Positions 1 to 10,340 of a stretch of DNA of 64,000 nt are shown here, piece after piece; within the stretch, counting starts at the first letter, position 1; the number at the start of each line of letters is the position of its first letter. This DNA comes from Thelephora terrestris (lineage: Eukaryota > Basidiomycota > Agaricomycetes > Thelephorales > Thelephoraceae). The notes below the pieces were generated by a model. That model saw only the letters and a list, made by a program, of their open reading frames with translations, had not been told where the DNA came from and did no database searches. Made by a program: the position numbers and the translations under genes. Where the stretch lies: contig WIUZ02000026.1 in NCBI GenBank assembly GCA_015956445.1, positions 124,001-188,000 on the forward strand. The letters run 5' to 3'.

Positions 1-479
1 ACAGGGGGAGGTCGCCTTGAGAGAACCATCCAGAAAACCTTTGCATCAACAAAGGCACTCGTCGTGCGGAGACCCTTTCAGCCCTTTGTAAAAGCAGACC
101 CGAACAGACCCGAACAGTACCCGGCAGGTCGCATCACCGACAGGATTATATCTCGCGTCAGAGGACAAAGGGGACCTCAACATTGACAGTCACGTGACGA
201 CGCGTCGCCATTATCTGCGCTTGTCGGGACGAATGGCGAGAAGTTCAACCAAGGTGGAAGCCAGAGGTTTGTACCGGATATAGTCATGAAAGAATGGTGA
301 GGTCTCGCCCATTCAAATTTTAATGGCTATAAGATGAAGGGAATGGTCAAGGACTTACTCACCGTTCAATATCTCGTTCTCTTTTCTCAAACACTGCCTT
401 CATTTCCTGTCGCAGGATCGACACTTACCTTCCGCACACATACCCTTCTTCCCGAAAGTGCAATACAATCTCTACCATC
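1..479. other. intergenic, upstream of first gene
   Basis: No coding signal recognised. The last 100 bases are pyrimidine-rich and look like the core promoter and 5' UTR of the small secreted-protein gene that follows. An upstream gene outside the window could end here. Confidence 0.4.
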
Positions 480-865
480 ATGACCAACCACAGAACTACC
501 CTCTTGAAGTTTTTTATCGCTCTCCTTTTGGCCACTGCAACATCAGGTTAGAAATCGGGTTGTATGAGTTGAAGAAGATGCTCACACAGTATTACCTTGC
601 TGCGCTCTAGCTCTCCCGGCAAATAATGGTCTGCTTCAAAACACAGGAGTCCAACTTGGGTGCACAGAAGGCTGCAACCACTATGCCGACGTGGTAAGTC
701 ATCGCAGGTTGAGTTTTCGATTTGCATGGCTCACCTGCCTCTCAGATGGAAACCACCCATGACGACGGGTCAGGATACGGCTCCAACGCGGGCAGTGCCC
801 TGTCTGTTACTACCGGATTCGGATTCATGGCCATGTTCCTCTGGACGTTGCTCGGTTTGTTGTGA
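480..865 (+). CDS. small secreted, possibly GPI-anchored protein (89 aa)
   Basis: Three exons join in frame: 480-546, 611-693 and 746-865. The introns are 64 and 52 nt with clean GT..AG ends. Residues 1-23 form a signal peptide (positive start, then a run of F, I, A and L). The mature part holds two cysteines in a CTEGC motif. The C-terminus has a small-residue stretch (GSNAGSA) followed by a hydrophobic tail ending in WTLLGLL, the layout of a GPI-attachment signal. I do not recognise a family. A plain C-terminal membrane anchor is the alternative. The start is the first ATG after a pyrimidine-rich leader. Such proteins usually sit at the cell surface or in the wall; the function is unknown. 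Confidence 0.7.
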
Positions 866-1203
866 ACCGCCTATGCGTGTCATGGAACGTTGAAATTGTA
901 GCCATTAGCTCTAATTTATCGTCACTTATAATGCTGTTCTAATCGTACCTGGGAATGTGTGTAAACGCTGCTGTAGCCTATCTGTTTTTGCGATGATGTG
1001 GCGGGGTGCGAGTGAAGCGAATCTAAGGATGTGGCACTGGTAGACGCTTGGTGACAGGATGAGTGGGAAATTCCGATCAACGATTCCCCCGAAATGCTGG
1101 TTTAGCCATGATCCGCTCATTTGGGCGGGGCCAGTTAGGCTGAAATAGCCTGACAGTCGTTCTTACAAGTCGCGCCCACTCGCTCTCCGTCCACTTCGAC
1201 GCA
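866..1203. other. intergenic
   Basis: Contains the 3' flank of the secreted-protein gene and the promoter of the SUR7/PalI-like gene. Nothing else is recognised. Confidence 0.4.
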
Positions 1204-2054
1204 ATGGCCCCCCTTGACTTTCTTTTCCAGGTCCCCAATCGCCGCATTGCAGTCACGAAGCCGTTGGGGAGGCACAGAATCTTGTCTATTGTAACTTCCG
1301 CTCTGTTGCTTACGGAATTCCTTTTCTTCCTCCTGGTCGCCCTCTCAGTGCCAATTATAAAGTCAATATACCTCCTGGCTCTGAACTCAAAGGTCCAGCC
1401 CGGTCAGCCGGCTACTTCTGTCGCGTCGAGTTTGAGGTTTGGGGTGTGGGGTTTGTGCGCGCACAGGTGAGTCGAGCAGGTTTCACGCTCCATCCTGTGG
1501 GACGATTTATTGAACTCTCCGTCTGCAGTCAGTATGGTAACCAGGGGTGGTTGGATCCCGCTGGATTCTGCTATGGACCTTCAGTGGGTTACAAAATACC
1601 CCAATCGGTTTTACAAGTCTCCGGATACCCGCAACTTGCCCAAATCGCTCTTGAAGGATTGACGGTCCTCTTCATTCTTCACGCCGTTGTGGCAGTACTG
1701 TCATTTATCGGGGCTGTGACATCCCTGTACCTCGAGACCCACGCGATGCACATCATCTCTTTAATCGTCACCATCACCAACTCCATCCTCAGTTCGGTTG
1801 TCTTCGCCGCAGATCTCGCCATAAATATCGTCGCGAGAGCCAAAGTCCCAGGGTTGACTGGGGGAGGTGTTGAGATTGTATGGGGAAATGGGGTGTGGTT
1901 GATACTCGTCGGGCTCATCCTGTCGTGGCTGGGGGTTATACTCCTTTCTATCCCCATTTGCAGCTGCTGTGGTATAAGCGATACCTATCACGCTTGGGAG
2001 GGGAGGAAGTTCAAGAGCGATGATCCTGAGCCGCTACCGATGGCGGAAAGGTAA
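1204..2054 (+). CDS. SUR7/PalI (Rim9)-like four-transmembrane protein, 262 aa
   Basis: Two exons, 1204-1466 and 1529-2054, are separated by a 62-nt intron. The join restores a WGLC...C pattern in the first extracellular loop, as in SUR7/PalI/claudin-like proteins. Four hydrophobic spans are visible: near residues 32-60, then three after the loop, the last within GVILLSIPICSCC. Family members sit in the plasma membrane at eisosomes (Sur7) or in ambient-pH sensing (PalI/Rim9). Which subgroup this belongs to cannot be told by eye. The short cytoplasmic tail is unlike the long PalI tail. An extra 3' intron starting at the last codon (GTAAGG) is possible and would change only the last residues. 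Confidence 0.75.
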
Positions 2055-2380
2055 GGTTCATGTCGCTTCGCTGACGGTCTTATTCTGATAGAGCGTTTTT
2101 GCAGGTTGTAAGAGAATGTGCGATTTAGGATTATCGGTTATCTACGACAGGGTTTATACCCCCATGATTTACGACATGTTATCGACCGGATTTCCCTGTA
2201 TGTGGATTAGCGCTGCTGCTGTGGATTGTACTTGTAGATAGCGACTTGTTTTTCCCTGTAGCAAGTCTAACATTTTAGGCTGACCTATCTGGAGTCATCA
2301 TCATGGCTGTGATCGATGATCGTGGTGTCACGACCCTTTCTCATTCTTCAGTCTTCCACCCGTTCGATCCCTTTCCTCCT
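2055..2380. other. intergenic
   Basis: 3' flank of the membrane-protein gene and promoter of HUB1. Nothing else is recognised. Confidence 0.4.
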
Positions 2381-2812
2381 ATGGCGTTGATTGAAGTTCG
2401 TTCCACAACTTTTTATTCCGTGACTAGTCGCCCCAATCCCCGACTGATTGTGTGTCATCGCCACGGCAGGTGATTGCTAACGACCGTCTTGGACGCAAGG
2501 GTACGTCGTCGCACGATTTTTTGTAACGTCAGACCGCAGCTCTGATCTTTTTCAAGTCCGGGTGAAATGTAGCCCCGACGATACAGTAGGCGATCTCAAG
2601 AAACTCATCGCTGCTCAGACCGGCACGGACTCGTCCAAGATCACGTTGAAGAAATGGTACGCAAATACGGCGTCTACCTTCGTCCCGTATCCGCCGCTGG
2701 TCCGAGTCACTCACGACACGTTGAACGTCTGCGCAGGTATACAACGTATAAGGACCACATCACTTTGGCTGATTATGAGATCCACGACGGAATGAGTTTG
2801 GAGATGTATTAG
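2381..2812 (+). CDS. HUB1: ubiquitin-like modifier HUB1/UBL5
   Basis: Four exons, 2381-2395, 2470-2500, 2557-2656 and 2737-2812, give a 73-aa ubiquitin-fold protein. Diagnostic pieces are [48 protein letters not shown] and [10 protein letters not shown]. It ends in a tyrosine instead of the diglycine of conjugated modifiers, as is typical for HUB1. The family binds spliceosomal partners such as Snu66/Prp38 without covalent conjugation and influences splice-site choice in the nucleus. The first exon encodes only five residues. Exons 3-4 and the flanks of this gene recur as decayed copies near 5.5 and 8.0 kb. Confidence 0.95.
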
Positions 2813-4294
2813 GCCTGGGTCGAAACTCACACAGCTCTCCGGGAATGTCACCTCTTGTACTTACAATCTTGTACCACAGCAACAATGCATTCTTCGTATG
2901 AACAAGACGAGATGATCAACTTGAAGTGTTTGCTTCTCACTCATCAAGTCTCCACTACATCGCTTCTTGATCTAGATTTTGAATTGTTGCCAAGGGATCT
3001 TTATCATCAAGTTCTGGAAACCTGCTTCCGGTCAACATCACCCATGGGCGGCCATGCTGCGCAAGAGGGCGCGTATACCGTACAAAGGACTACTTTGGGC
3101 GCAGGGTCAGCTGCATCTACCTCCACCATGCCCATCACCTGCTCAGGTTGATTGGGAATGGGTAAGTGATACGGTGAGTTTCTTCGTTTCGAAATCATTT
3201 AACCATTTGAGGTGGTCAACTGATGCGCGCTCCTTTCACATGCTTCAACTCATTCAAGAAGAAGCTTGTAAGGACCCTAGCGGTTTGGAAAATCCACGCG
3301 CTAGATTTTTGCGTCCAGATCAGTCTTCCACTTCCCCTCCGATAACTCACGCCCGCAGTTGTATACGTGTTTGCCGCGCCTCAGATGGACGGCGGCTTTC
3401 ATCGCGCCACTACGATCTTTGACCGTATACGATACGGACGGCCTCCGGAGCAAACGCCGATCGTCGTCGTGGCCCTGCGTATGGCATACCCTGCTTGTTA
3501 ATGTCCAAGGCAACCCCCTCCGCTCGATCATGGTCAAACAACAGTACCGCCACTGGGAGGACAGCTCATCGCCACTGTGGGCGGAGGTTGTGACCTCTTC
3601 ATAGGACGCCTCGACCTGAAGAAAAGGGGCTCGATGGGGTGGTCCATACCCCGAGCGCGAATCTTCGGTGAATAACCGATAGCTATCTACGCGCTGTAGG
3701 ACTCAACTGGGCACAGACCGGGAGGCCACCGTGGTTGTTTGGAAGTTCTCACGTGTTTGGCTAAAAATTTGTATCCCTCTGCTGTTGTTCGCGCTTTCTC
3801 AGTCGAGATACGATTGACGAAATTCGGACCCGACGACCTTGGTTGCAGCTAAAAGGTCCCCCTCAATTTCTGTCCCTAGTTTGATACATATCTTGCAGGC
3901 CCTGGGTAGACGCTCGTCGAACGTTTAACGACGGTAGTTCTTCGCGTCCACCCTGACCCCCTTGTTCTCTTTGTCGGTTCTGCATTCTCGGGAGGGAACT
4001 ATCTTGACTATGCCACATATGGCGGCGTAGTTCCCCGACTTGAAACTCCCGTCGTGTTTTGGAAACACAATTCCGACTACTCCTTGCTCAAAATCGAACG
4101 GTTTGGCAGCAGTTTCCAATCACCCTCTCAAGCGCTTCCGTTTCCTTCGCCCGCCTGGCGGTTTCCATCTGCAAACCATGGAAAGTCTGGCAATCGATTG
4201 TAACTCCGTGAGAGTTGCTCAGGGGGTTATAATGTGTTATATGGAATTACATCGCTACGCATTGGCCTGGTCTCCCGGATGTTATTGCGGCAAC
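2813..4294. other. HUB1 3' flank and unrecognised low-coding DNA
   Basis: No gene with a consistent exon chain could be supported. Short open stretches around 2979-3604 have splice-like sites but stops break every chain tried. Parts of 2813-2970 recur after the HUB1 fragment at 5.7 kb, and parts of 3150-3270 recur near 8.24-8.34 kb, so this flank was duplicated along with HUB1. Confidence 0.4.
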
Positions 4295-5160
4295 CTACAG
4301 CGATGTTGAGAAGAACACACTTCTGGGCTTAAGATCACGACTATCGGCAGTCGCATGAGCGACGTCGCCGGGGTTGTGACTATCTTTCTTTCGTCGCCCC
4401 TGTGTCCGTCCTGGAAGCCACCTTGTCGTGTGGGAGTTATGACCTATTATATGACCTGCCTCTGTTATGTTGGTCCCTGATCGTGCGTCCGTAGGCGGCA
4501 ATGGGCAGAGGGACCAATCGAGCCTTTCTTCTGACAAATTTTAGTTGAATCAAAAATCAAAGCCGGACGACATGTAATACGAGCGAAACGAAAAGAAAGC
4601 ACATGGAAACTAGGCTCGTGTGATACGTGCGGAGTGCTAGCTAACTAGAGTTCTGTGCGGTGGTGAAACGATGGTATCTTGGGTGCGGGTCTAATGCCTT
4701 TGTGTACTAGGGCGACCGGTCAACCAGAACGCAGGGAAGGGAGGAGATAGTTGATAGGGACAAAAGAAGGACGTTTCTATAGGCGACCTTCTCCAAGGTC
4801 GGTAAACACAGGGATTGGTTGGAGATCAGGACTAAGTCATATCAATCCAACCTGATGGCGAGAATCTTTGATTCTTCTAGCAACAGCACGGGTGACACTG
4901 TGGATCTCTTGCAACGACCCCTTCGTTGGTCATCTGTGATCATCACCGTCAGGTCAAACACCAAAATATGATGAGAGGAGAGGAGGGTCATATACGTCTG
5001 GCATGGGCACAGGGCTAGCGAGTGCAATAGCAACTAAAATGAAGAGCCGCGATCAGTCCACGTTTAGGGTCAATGCGTTGAGAAAATCACTGACGGAGAG
5101 AGAAGAGGACGATGAGGAGAGCAGAGGATCGCATTTTGGGGGTTGAGGATCGAGTGAATG
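4295..5160 (-). repeat. inverted-repeat arm 1 (SSP-B block)
   Basis: This arm contains SSP-B and its downstream flank on the minus strand. Read in that orientation it resembles 6290-7160 read on the plus strand: signal-peptide exon, intron, then further downstream the shared run around GATCAGGGACCAAC. The arms are diverged, and only scattered blocks of 15-40 bases match well by eye. Confidence 0.6.
4877..5134 (-). CDS. small secreted protein SSP-B (44 aa, cysteine-rich tail)
   Basis: Predicted exons are 5095-5134, 4996-5033 and 4877-4933. The first intron (GTCAGTGATTTT..TTTTAG) occurs at the same place in SSP-A and SSP-C. Residues 1-20 are a clear signal peptide (MRSSALLIVLFSLL..ALAS), followed by PVPMPD. 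After the second intron comes a short tail ending CHPCCC. If intron 2 is retained, the protein ends instead in a short SSYFGV tail. It belongs to a local three-member family of small secreted proteins of unknown function. The mature peptide would be only about 22 residues, so this copy may be decaying. Confidence 0.5.
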
Positions 5161-5230
5161 GAAATAACAGCAGGAGCTTGGAGTTGAGGTAAAGGAAGAC
5201 CGGTGTGGATTCCATCTTTCGAGGATTGGT

Positions 5231-5247
5231 GGTTTTTTTATATTTGA
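5231..5247 (-). promoter_or_regulatory. TATA-like element of SSP-B
   Basis: On the minus strand an AT-rich TATAAAAAAACC motif lies about 100 nt upstream of the SSP-B start codon, followed by a pyrimidine-rich leader. Confidence 0.4.
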
Positions 5248-5514
5248 AGGGCTTGGTCTGATGGCGTGCATTTTTGCACCTGTGTTCCTATTCTGCAATT
5301 TGCGGGCTCCGCATTCTCACGAGACCTACACTTTGCGCTGCGCCCCACATCGGGCCCCTGTGCGTGACATGTGCACAATTCAAAATTGAGACCAACGGGT
5401 GATGCAGGGAAACCTATGATAAGAGGACGTTTGGAGGGGGGGGATTGTTCGGCCCTGTGACGGTGGAAAGGCGGGTGGGTTTCGCCCAGGTCCGGTTAGT
5501 ACCCCCACAAACTC

Positions 5515-5860
5515 TTCCCATCTAACTTAAAGATCAACCCAGAATCCAAGATCACGTCGAATAAGTGGTGCGCGAACACGGTATTGACCTTCGCCCTGTA
5601 TCCGCCGCTGGTCCGAGCCACCCAGATCACATCAAATATGTGCGCAGGCATAAAGCGTTCAAGGATCGCGTCACCTTGGCTGATCATGAGATCCACGACG
5701 GAACGAGTCTGGAGGTGTAGTTGGCCTTGATTGGAACTCACACGCATCTCCGAGAACGTCACTTACGATCACGTATCACATCGCATGAACAAGAAGAGAT
5801 GACCTCTCACCCATCATGCATCAAGCCAACCGCATCGCTTCCTGATCTAAAGTCGAGATG
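5515..5860 (+). pseudogene. decayed HUB1 fragment (end of exon 3, intron 3, exon 4, 3' flank)
   Basis: Sequence matching HUB1 from the SSKITLKKW codons onward is recognisable, including intron 3 (the stretch around TATCCGCCGCTGGTCCGAG is nearly unchanged) and exon 4 encoding DHEIHDGTSLEV before a stop. The retained intron shows that this copy arose by DNA duplication, not by reverse transcription. The 5' half of HUB1 is absent. Similarity continues into the flank that follows HUB1 at 2813-2970. The sequence just upstream (5290-5520) is shared with 7710-7940. Confidence 0.8.
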
Positions 5861-6200
5861 CTCGAAAACGGGATATTGATTTTTCCGACGATAGATCCAG
5901 CTCGCCAGCAATCATCGGCCTCGCGGTCTTCGCTGGGGTTACGGTATTGCCACTGACCCACCGGGTGGGTCGGGGATCAGGCCAATTGAAAACAAAAAGA
6001 GGGCGTGTTCACGTTTATATGCAAAAGGCTGTGTACCGAGACAGACCTAGTATTGGGTGGCGTTCCTGATGTTGGTTGAAACTCACACACCCTGATTTCC
6101 CATGTCGCGAGAGGCGCACACTATTGGGCGCAGTGTAGAGTAGGAGCCTTATGCAAATGAAGACTGTGTGAATTGCAGAATGGGACGGATGCGGGAGATC
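5861..6200. other. intergenic
   Basis: No coding signal recognised. A short piece around 6070-6100 again resembles the HUB1 3' flank. Confidence 0.3.
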
Positions 6201-6216
6201 CTCACCAACCCCTCAG

Positions 6217-6224
6217 GTATATAG
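6217..6224 (+). promoter_or_regulatory. TATA box of SSP-C
   Basis: GTATATAG lies about 95 nt upstream of the SSP-C start codon and is followed by a C/T-rich leader. Confidence 0.45.
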
Positions 6225-6289
6225 ACCAGCAGCTCTCGGTGGGACCCCTACCAGTCTCTCATCTGCCACATCCCAGCGCTCGTTACCGT

Positions 6290-7160
6290 TATTTCCCTTT
6301 AACTCAACACTCGATATGCGGTCCTCTGGTCTTTTCATCGCCCTCTTCTCCCTTCGTCAGTGACTTTCTCGACGTGAGAACCCTCAATGTAGACTCACCA
6401 ATGCTACTTTCTGTTCTAGTTTCCGTTGCACTCGCGAGCCCTGCACCCATGCCAGAAGTACGTGCCACTCCACTCCTCTCGTCGTATTTGCGCATTTAAC
6501 CGGACAGCGATGATCGCAGATGGCTGGGGGAAGCCTTGTTGCCAGACAATGTGCCTCATCAGACTGCCCTCGCTACGCAGAGCCAGAACCGGAAGCCTTG
6601 GCATTCCACGATTGCACGTCTTTCCTCTTCTCTCATCATGTTTGGGTGTCTAATCTGAGGTGATGGTCAGGTCTTGTAACGGGGTGCTAATAATTTCGAT
6701 CGCTCTGACGTACTCCTATTCTCCAACCAATCCCTGCGTCTGCCAACTTTGGAAAAGGCCGTCTAAATAAACCATTCAGCTTCTCCATTTCCTGCGCCCT
6801 GGTTGACCGATCACCCCATTGAACCAAAAAGAAACAGCACCAGGCCCGTACGTACCTCAGATACTTGTTCCACGACCGCCCAGAACTTGGATTAGCTAGC
6901 ACCCGGATGTGTCACGCGAGTCTAGTTCCCGCGTCCCTCTGTTCGTTTTGACCGTAACCTGTAACATCATGTTGACCGATTTTGATCCAAGATATGTTGA
7001 AAGAAAACCCCAATCGGCCCCTACGCCTATGGGTGTGCGATCAGGGACCAACGCGATAGAGACGGGCCGTCGTACGGGTCATAGCTTACTCAGGGCACTG
7101 GTGGCTTTCAGTTCCCGCCTTGGCAGATGCAGGGGCAATAAAAAAGATGTCTCCTGAGAT
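6290..7160 (+). repeat. inverted-repeat arm 2 (SSP-C block)
   Basis: Counterpart of the 4295-5160 block in the opposite orientation. It spans SSP-C and its downstream flank, including the shared GATCAGGGACCAAC stretch near 7040. About 1.1 kb of spacer with the HUB1 fragment lies between the arms. Confidence 0.6.
6316..6663 (+). CDS. small secreted protein SSP-C (73 aa)
   Basis: Exons 6316-6355, 6420-6457 and 6520-6663 join in frame. The signal peptide (MRSSGLFIALFSLL..ALAS) and the following PAPMPE match SSP-B, with introns at identical positions. Exon 3 is longer than in SSP-B and adds a tail with a CASSDCPRY motif and one further cysteine (HDC). No known domain is recognised. The best-supported reading is a small secreted protein, possibly an effector-like or wall-associated peptide; the role is inferred only from secretion and size. 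If intron 2 is retained, the protein ends early in LLSSYLRI. This is the most complete looking of the three copies. Confidence 0.6.
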
Positions 7161-7985
7161 CTCGGTCCTGGTAGGAGGGTGAATAATGCAACGTCCGTCA
7201 AGCCCGATGCTGAACCGTTGCTGTGACTCGGCACGGTTGGCATTCTGAAGTTCAGACCCCACCTGGAGGCTGGAGTGACGGCGCAGATGAGAGGGCGGAG
7301 TGGCCGCATCGGTAACAGATGATGCGGGTGGTGAAAATTCTATCCTTGCCGCCCTGGCGGAATGGGACCATTCTGCCAGGAGAGGCGTGTGGGGCCCCTC
7401 TTCTGTCCTACTTCGCTGAACTAATCCCTATCACGAAGGTTTCGTGTGGACGCGCTTGAGCGACAACGAAGTTCGTCTTCGACCCAACTCAGGCGTGAGC
7501 GGAGGACAACCCAACCGACCTGCTCTCCATCATCCTCATTTTCCCGAGATGTGAAGAGGCTGCCCGCGGAGGGTGAATGGTCTGAAGCTGCTGGATTTTT
7601 CGGAGTCCCAGATGCGTTCCATGCGGCAAATTGAAAATGCTGTTGTGGATCAGTCATGTGATTTGTGGCAGTCGCGACATCGGACATCGGAGTCGGACAT
7701 GTTTCGCGTTCCTATTCTGCAACTTGCGCGTTCCTCTCCTCCACTCCACGTTGGGCCTAAATTAGGCCCCTGTGCGTCACAATCGAACGATTCCAAGACC
7801 AAGCGGCGATGCAGGGCAGTCCATGGATAAGAGAACATCTGGAGGGTGTCGTTCGGCACTACACGAGGTGTTCGTTGGGTGGCGCTCTCAAAGAGGTGTG
7901 CGAGCTTCGGCCAGTACCTCCACAAACTCTTCCCATCCAACGATCAGCCCAGGTGAGATGTTGCTTATATCGTGTGCCTGCGCAG
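6664..7985. other. duplicated non-coding flanks
   Basis: No gene supported. 7710-7940 is a diverged direct copy of 5290-5520, recognisable by the shared CCTATTCTGCAA start and CCACAAACTCTTCCCATC end. Open stretches around 7421-7940 are short, overlap on both strands and carry no recognisable protein. Confidence 0.45.
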
Positions 7986-8345
7986 GAATTCAACGTGGCG
8001 TATGTGGCTCTCACCAGCATCACGCTCCTTCAAGTCTGGGTAAAACGCGGTCCAGACGATACGCTCGGTGATCCCGAGAAACTGATCACTGCACAGATCT
8101 GCACGGGTGTGCCCAAGACCCACGTTGGGCGCGATGTTTACCACCACCGCACCCCTCGCGCTGAACTTGGAAACCCTTGTCTGATGGTCGGAGTGACTTT
8201 GTTACGTGCACTCGCAGACACTACCACATGTCGGAATGGCTGGGAACGTGCTAGCGACACGTTGGATTTCTCTGAGGCAGACTAATGCGCGCCACCTTTC
8301 CAGGCTTCCAACTCATTCCAGCCAAACGCTTGTCAGATTGCTGGT
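7986..8345 (+). pseudogene. second decayed HUB1 fragment (intron 2/exon 3) with flank
   Basis: 8025-8110 matches the end of HUB1 intron 2 (TCAAG acceptor) and the start of exon 3 (encoding roughly VWVKRGPDDTLGDPEKLITAQ). It then degenerates before the conserved KKW motif. 8240-8345 weakly matches the sequence found 300-450 bases downstream of HUB1, so gene and flank were copied together. No intact reading frame remains. Confidence 0.7.
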
Positions 8346-9329
8346 GTGTTGACAAATGCATGCCTGGTTTTTGCACCCGGGCAAGCCATCTGCTATCCAG
8401 CTCAACCATGGTCGTTCTCGCAGCGGCGTTGTACACAGCGTCGGGATGAATTTGACCGCACAGCTTCGAACGCCGCTGGTGACCAACCCCCCTGACCGGT
8501 TTAAAATGTTCGCTTCTCTCCTGTGGCAGGCAGGGGAACTGGGATGAGGTTAGGACTGGTCGGTTATGTCGCTAGGATGATTGGGAACCTCGCCGACTCT
8601 CCCATGTGTCCTCCACTTGGAAGGCAGGACAGAATCCTGGAAGCCGCCGTGAGGTGGCAACACCGTCAAAACCAAAGGCTCCCGACGACCTGCACCGCAC
8701 ACGAACGGCTACTAGTAGAGCCTATGTTTCGATTAGTACACTTACATCATTATTTAACAAAGGGAGAATGGATCACCGTCGGGAGGCAAAGCGAAATTAA
8801 ATGACACGTCGCATCACCACGCCAAGGGAACGACACCTTTGTTTTGAAACACACCCGAGCAGTGCAAGCACAGAAGGAGGCGCCTTGACGAGCTAAAAAC
8901 GTCATCCGGGAACCCTACAGACTCGGAGTCGGAGGCCTTCGGAAGCAAATCGCCCGGACCCGCCCCGATGAACCACGTGCAGGAAACGCCTTTCATAGGC
9001 AGGACATTGTTGCCTTCGAAAAAGGGGAAAAAGGGACTTAGTTCGCACGATTAAGGTCAGTTCCATAAGGCGCATCCATTGGATCGGACACCATGATGAA
9101 AGGTGCTACAGGATTAACACGAGCCGCGATCGGGAATAGGACGGAATGCTACAAGACGCGATCAAGGGTATGCAGAGTATGCTACTAAGGACGGTGGATG
9201 GTAAGGAGGGAAGGGAAAAGAGAGAGGGGTGGTGCTACAGAGGTGTGATACGGAGTCCATAACCTTAGGAGAGATTACGGGGGAGTCGGAGGGAGAGCGG
9301 ATGGAGAGATACATGCCAATAGACAAAAC
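8346..9329. other. intergenic
   Basis: Nothing recognised. Open stretches on both strands are short and mutually overlapping. Confidence 0.4.
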
Positions 9330-10340
9330 CACATGAGGATGAACCATACAAGGGCCAACGCGCAAGCAACAAAACTCCACGAAGAAAAAGCTCGTTTCGA
9401 AAGGGTTAGGTCGCGTGACGAAACGAGGGTGTCTTGGGATCACGTGCGGGTTGCAGTGTCAACGAGGTTCGTTCAACAAGGCAGCCGGTCAACCAGGACG
9501 CGTGCAGCGATGAAGGGGGAAGGAGGAACTGAAGGAGGGGCGAAGCAGGGGAGGAACATACCCGGTGAAAGGCATGGGGGATCAGGGAAACCGAAGAAAT
9601 AATAGATACAGATTAACGATGTGTCTGAGGATCGGGGGCAAAGTCTATATCGCACGACTCGTCTTCAAAGTCGGCAAACGCGAGCATCGGGTGATGAGGT
9701 ACGTCGACGGGGAGGTCGGAAGTGAGAGTGATAGAGCTCATTGACACATCTTGAATCTGCAAATCCTCGGCTCAATGTCTTGGGTGTCCTTCTCGGTGTT
9801 CGTTCCGTCAGTCATCTGTGATTATCACCGTTAGTTTAGACGAACGGATTGGATGGGAGGAAACCGAGACGCACTTCTTGCACATACTCATCGAACGATT
9901 TGTGCTCCCGGGGAAGGATGTGCAGGTTGACGCCCGAGTCGGTGTCAGCGGTAACCTCTCGGTGGAGGATTTCGTGATCCACAGGAACTTGGCGAACGAT
10001 TAGTTCGACAACAGGCTCTCTTGCTTCCCGAATGGCTTGCACGGGCAATGGACTTGCGAGCGCAACAGAGACTGTAACGAGAGATCAGTCCACGTCAAGA
10101 GATAACGCGTGGATAAAATCTACTGACAGAGAGCGAAGATGGAGAAGAGGATGACGAAGAGAGCAGACCGCTGCATGTCAAGGGAGTCGAAATCGAACGA
10201 GAGGAAAGGAAAGTAGTGAGCGCGAAGGCTGCGGAAAATAGAGGAGAAACAAGACTGGTGAGGGATCCCATCTTGCGAGAATGGCTGGTCTTGATATTTG
10301 AGGCGGCCACAAAGGCTGGATATGAGTGAGAGCGCATCCT
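9330..10340 (-). repeat. direct duplicate of the 4570-5300 block (SSP-A block)
   Basis: Several ordered blocks match 4570-5300 in the same orientation: the 3' flank around GCCGGTCAACCAGGACGC, the coding exons, the first intron and the upstream leader around TTGATATTTGA. The divergence is considerable, so the duplication is old. Confidence 0.6.
9836..10176 (-). CDS. small secreted protein SSP-A (94 aa)
   Basis: Exon 1 is 10128-10176 and exon 2 is 9836-10071, separated by an intron starting GTCAGTAGATTTT as in SSP-B and SSP-C. The signal peptide (MQRSALFVILFSIFALF..ALAS) matches the family. The mature part is charged and has no cysteine, for example REAREPVVELIVRQVP. A third exon corresponding to SSP-B/C exon 3 is still visible at 9738-9815 behind a good acceptor (ATCACAG). 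If it is spliced in, the tail would end RICRFKMCQ. The C-terminus is therefore uncertain. Function unknown. Confidence 0.55.

Noticed and set aside
4295-7160. inverted repeat as terminal repeats of a DNA transposon
   Set aside because: The arms contain host-like genes, no transposase is present between them, no target-site duplication was visible and the arm ends are ragged. An ordinary inverted duplication explains it better.
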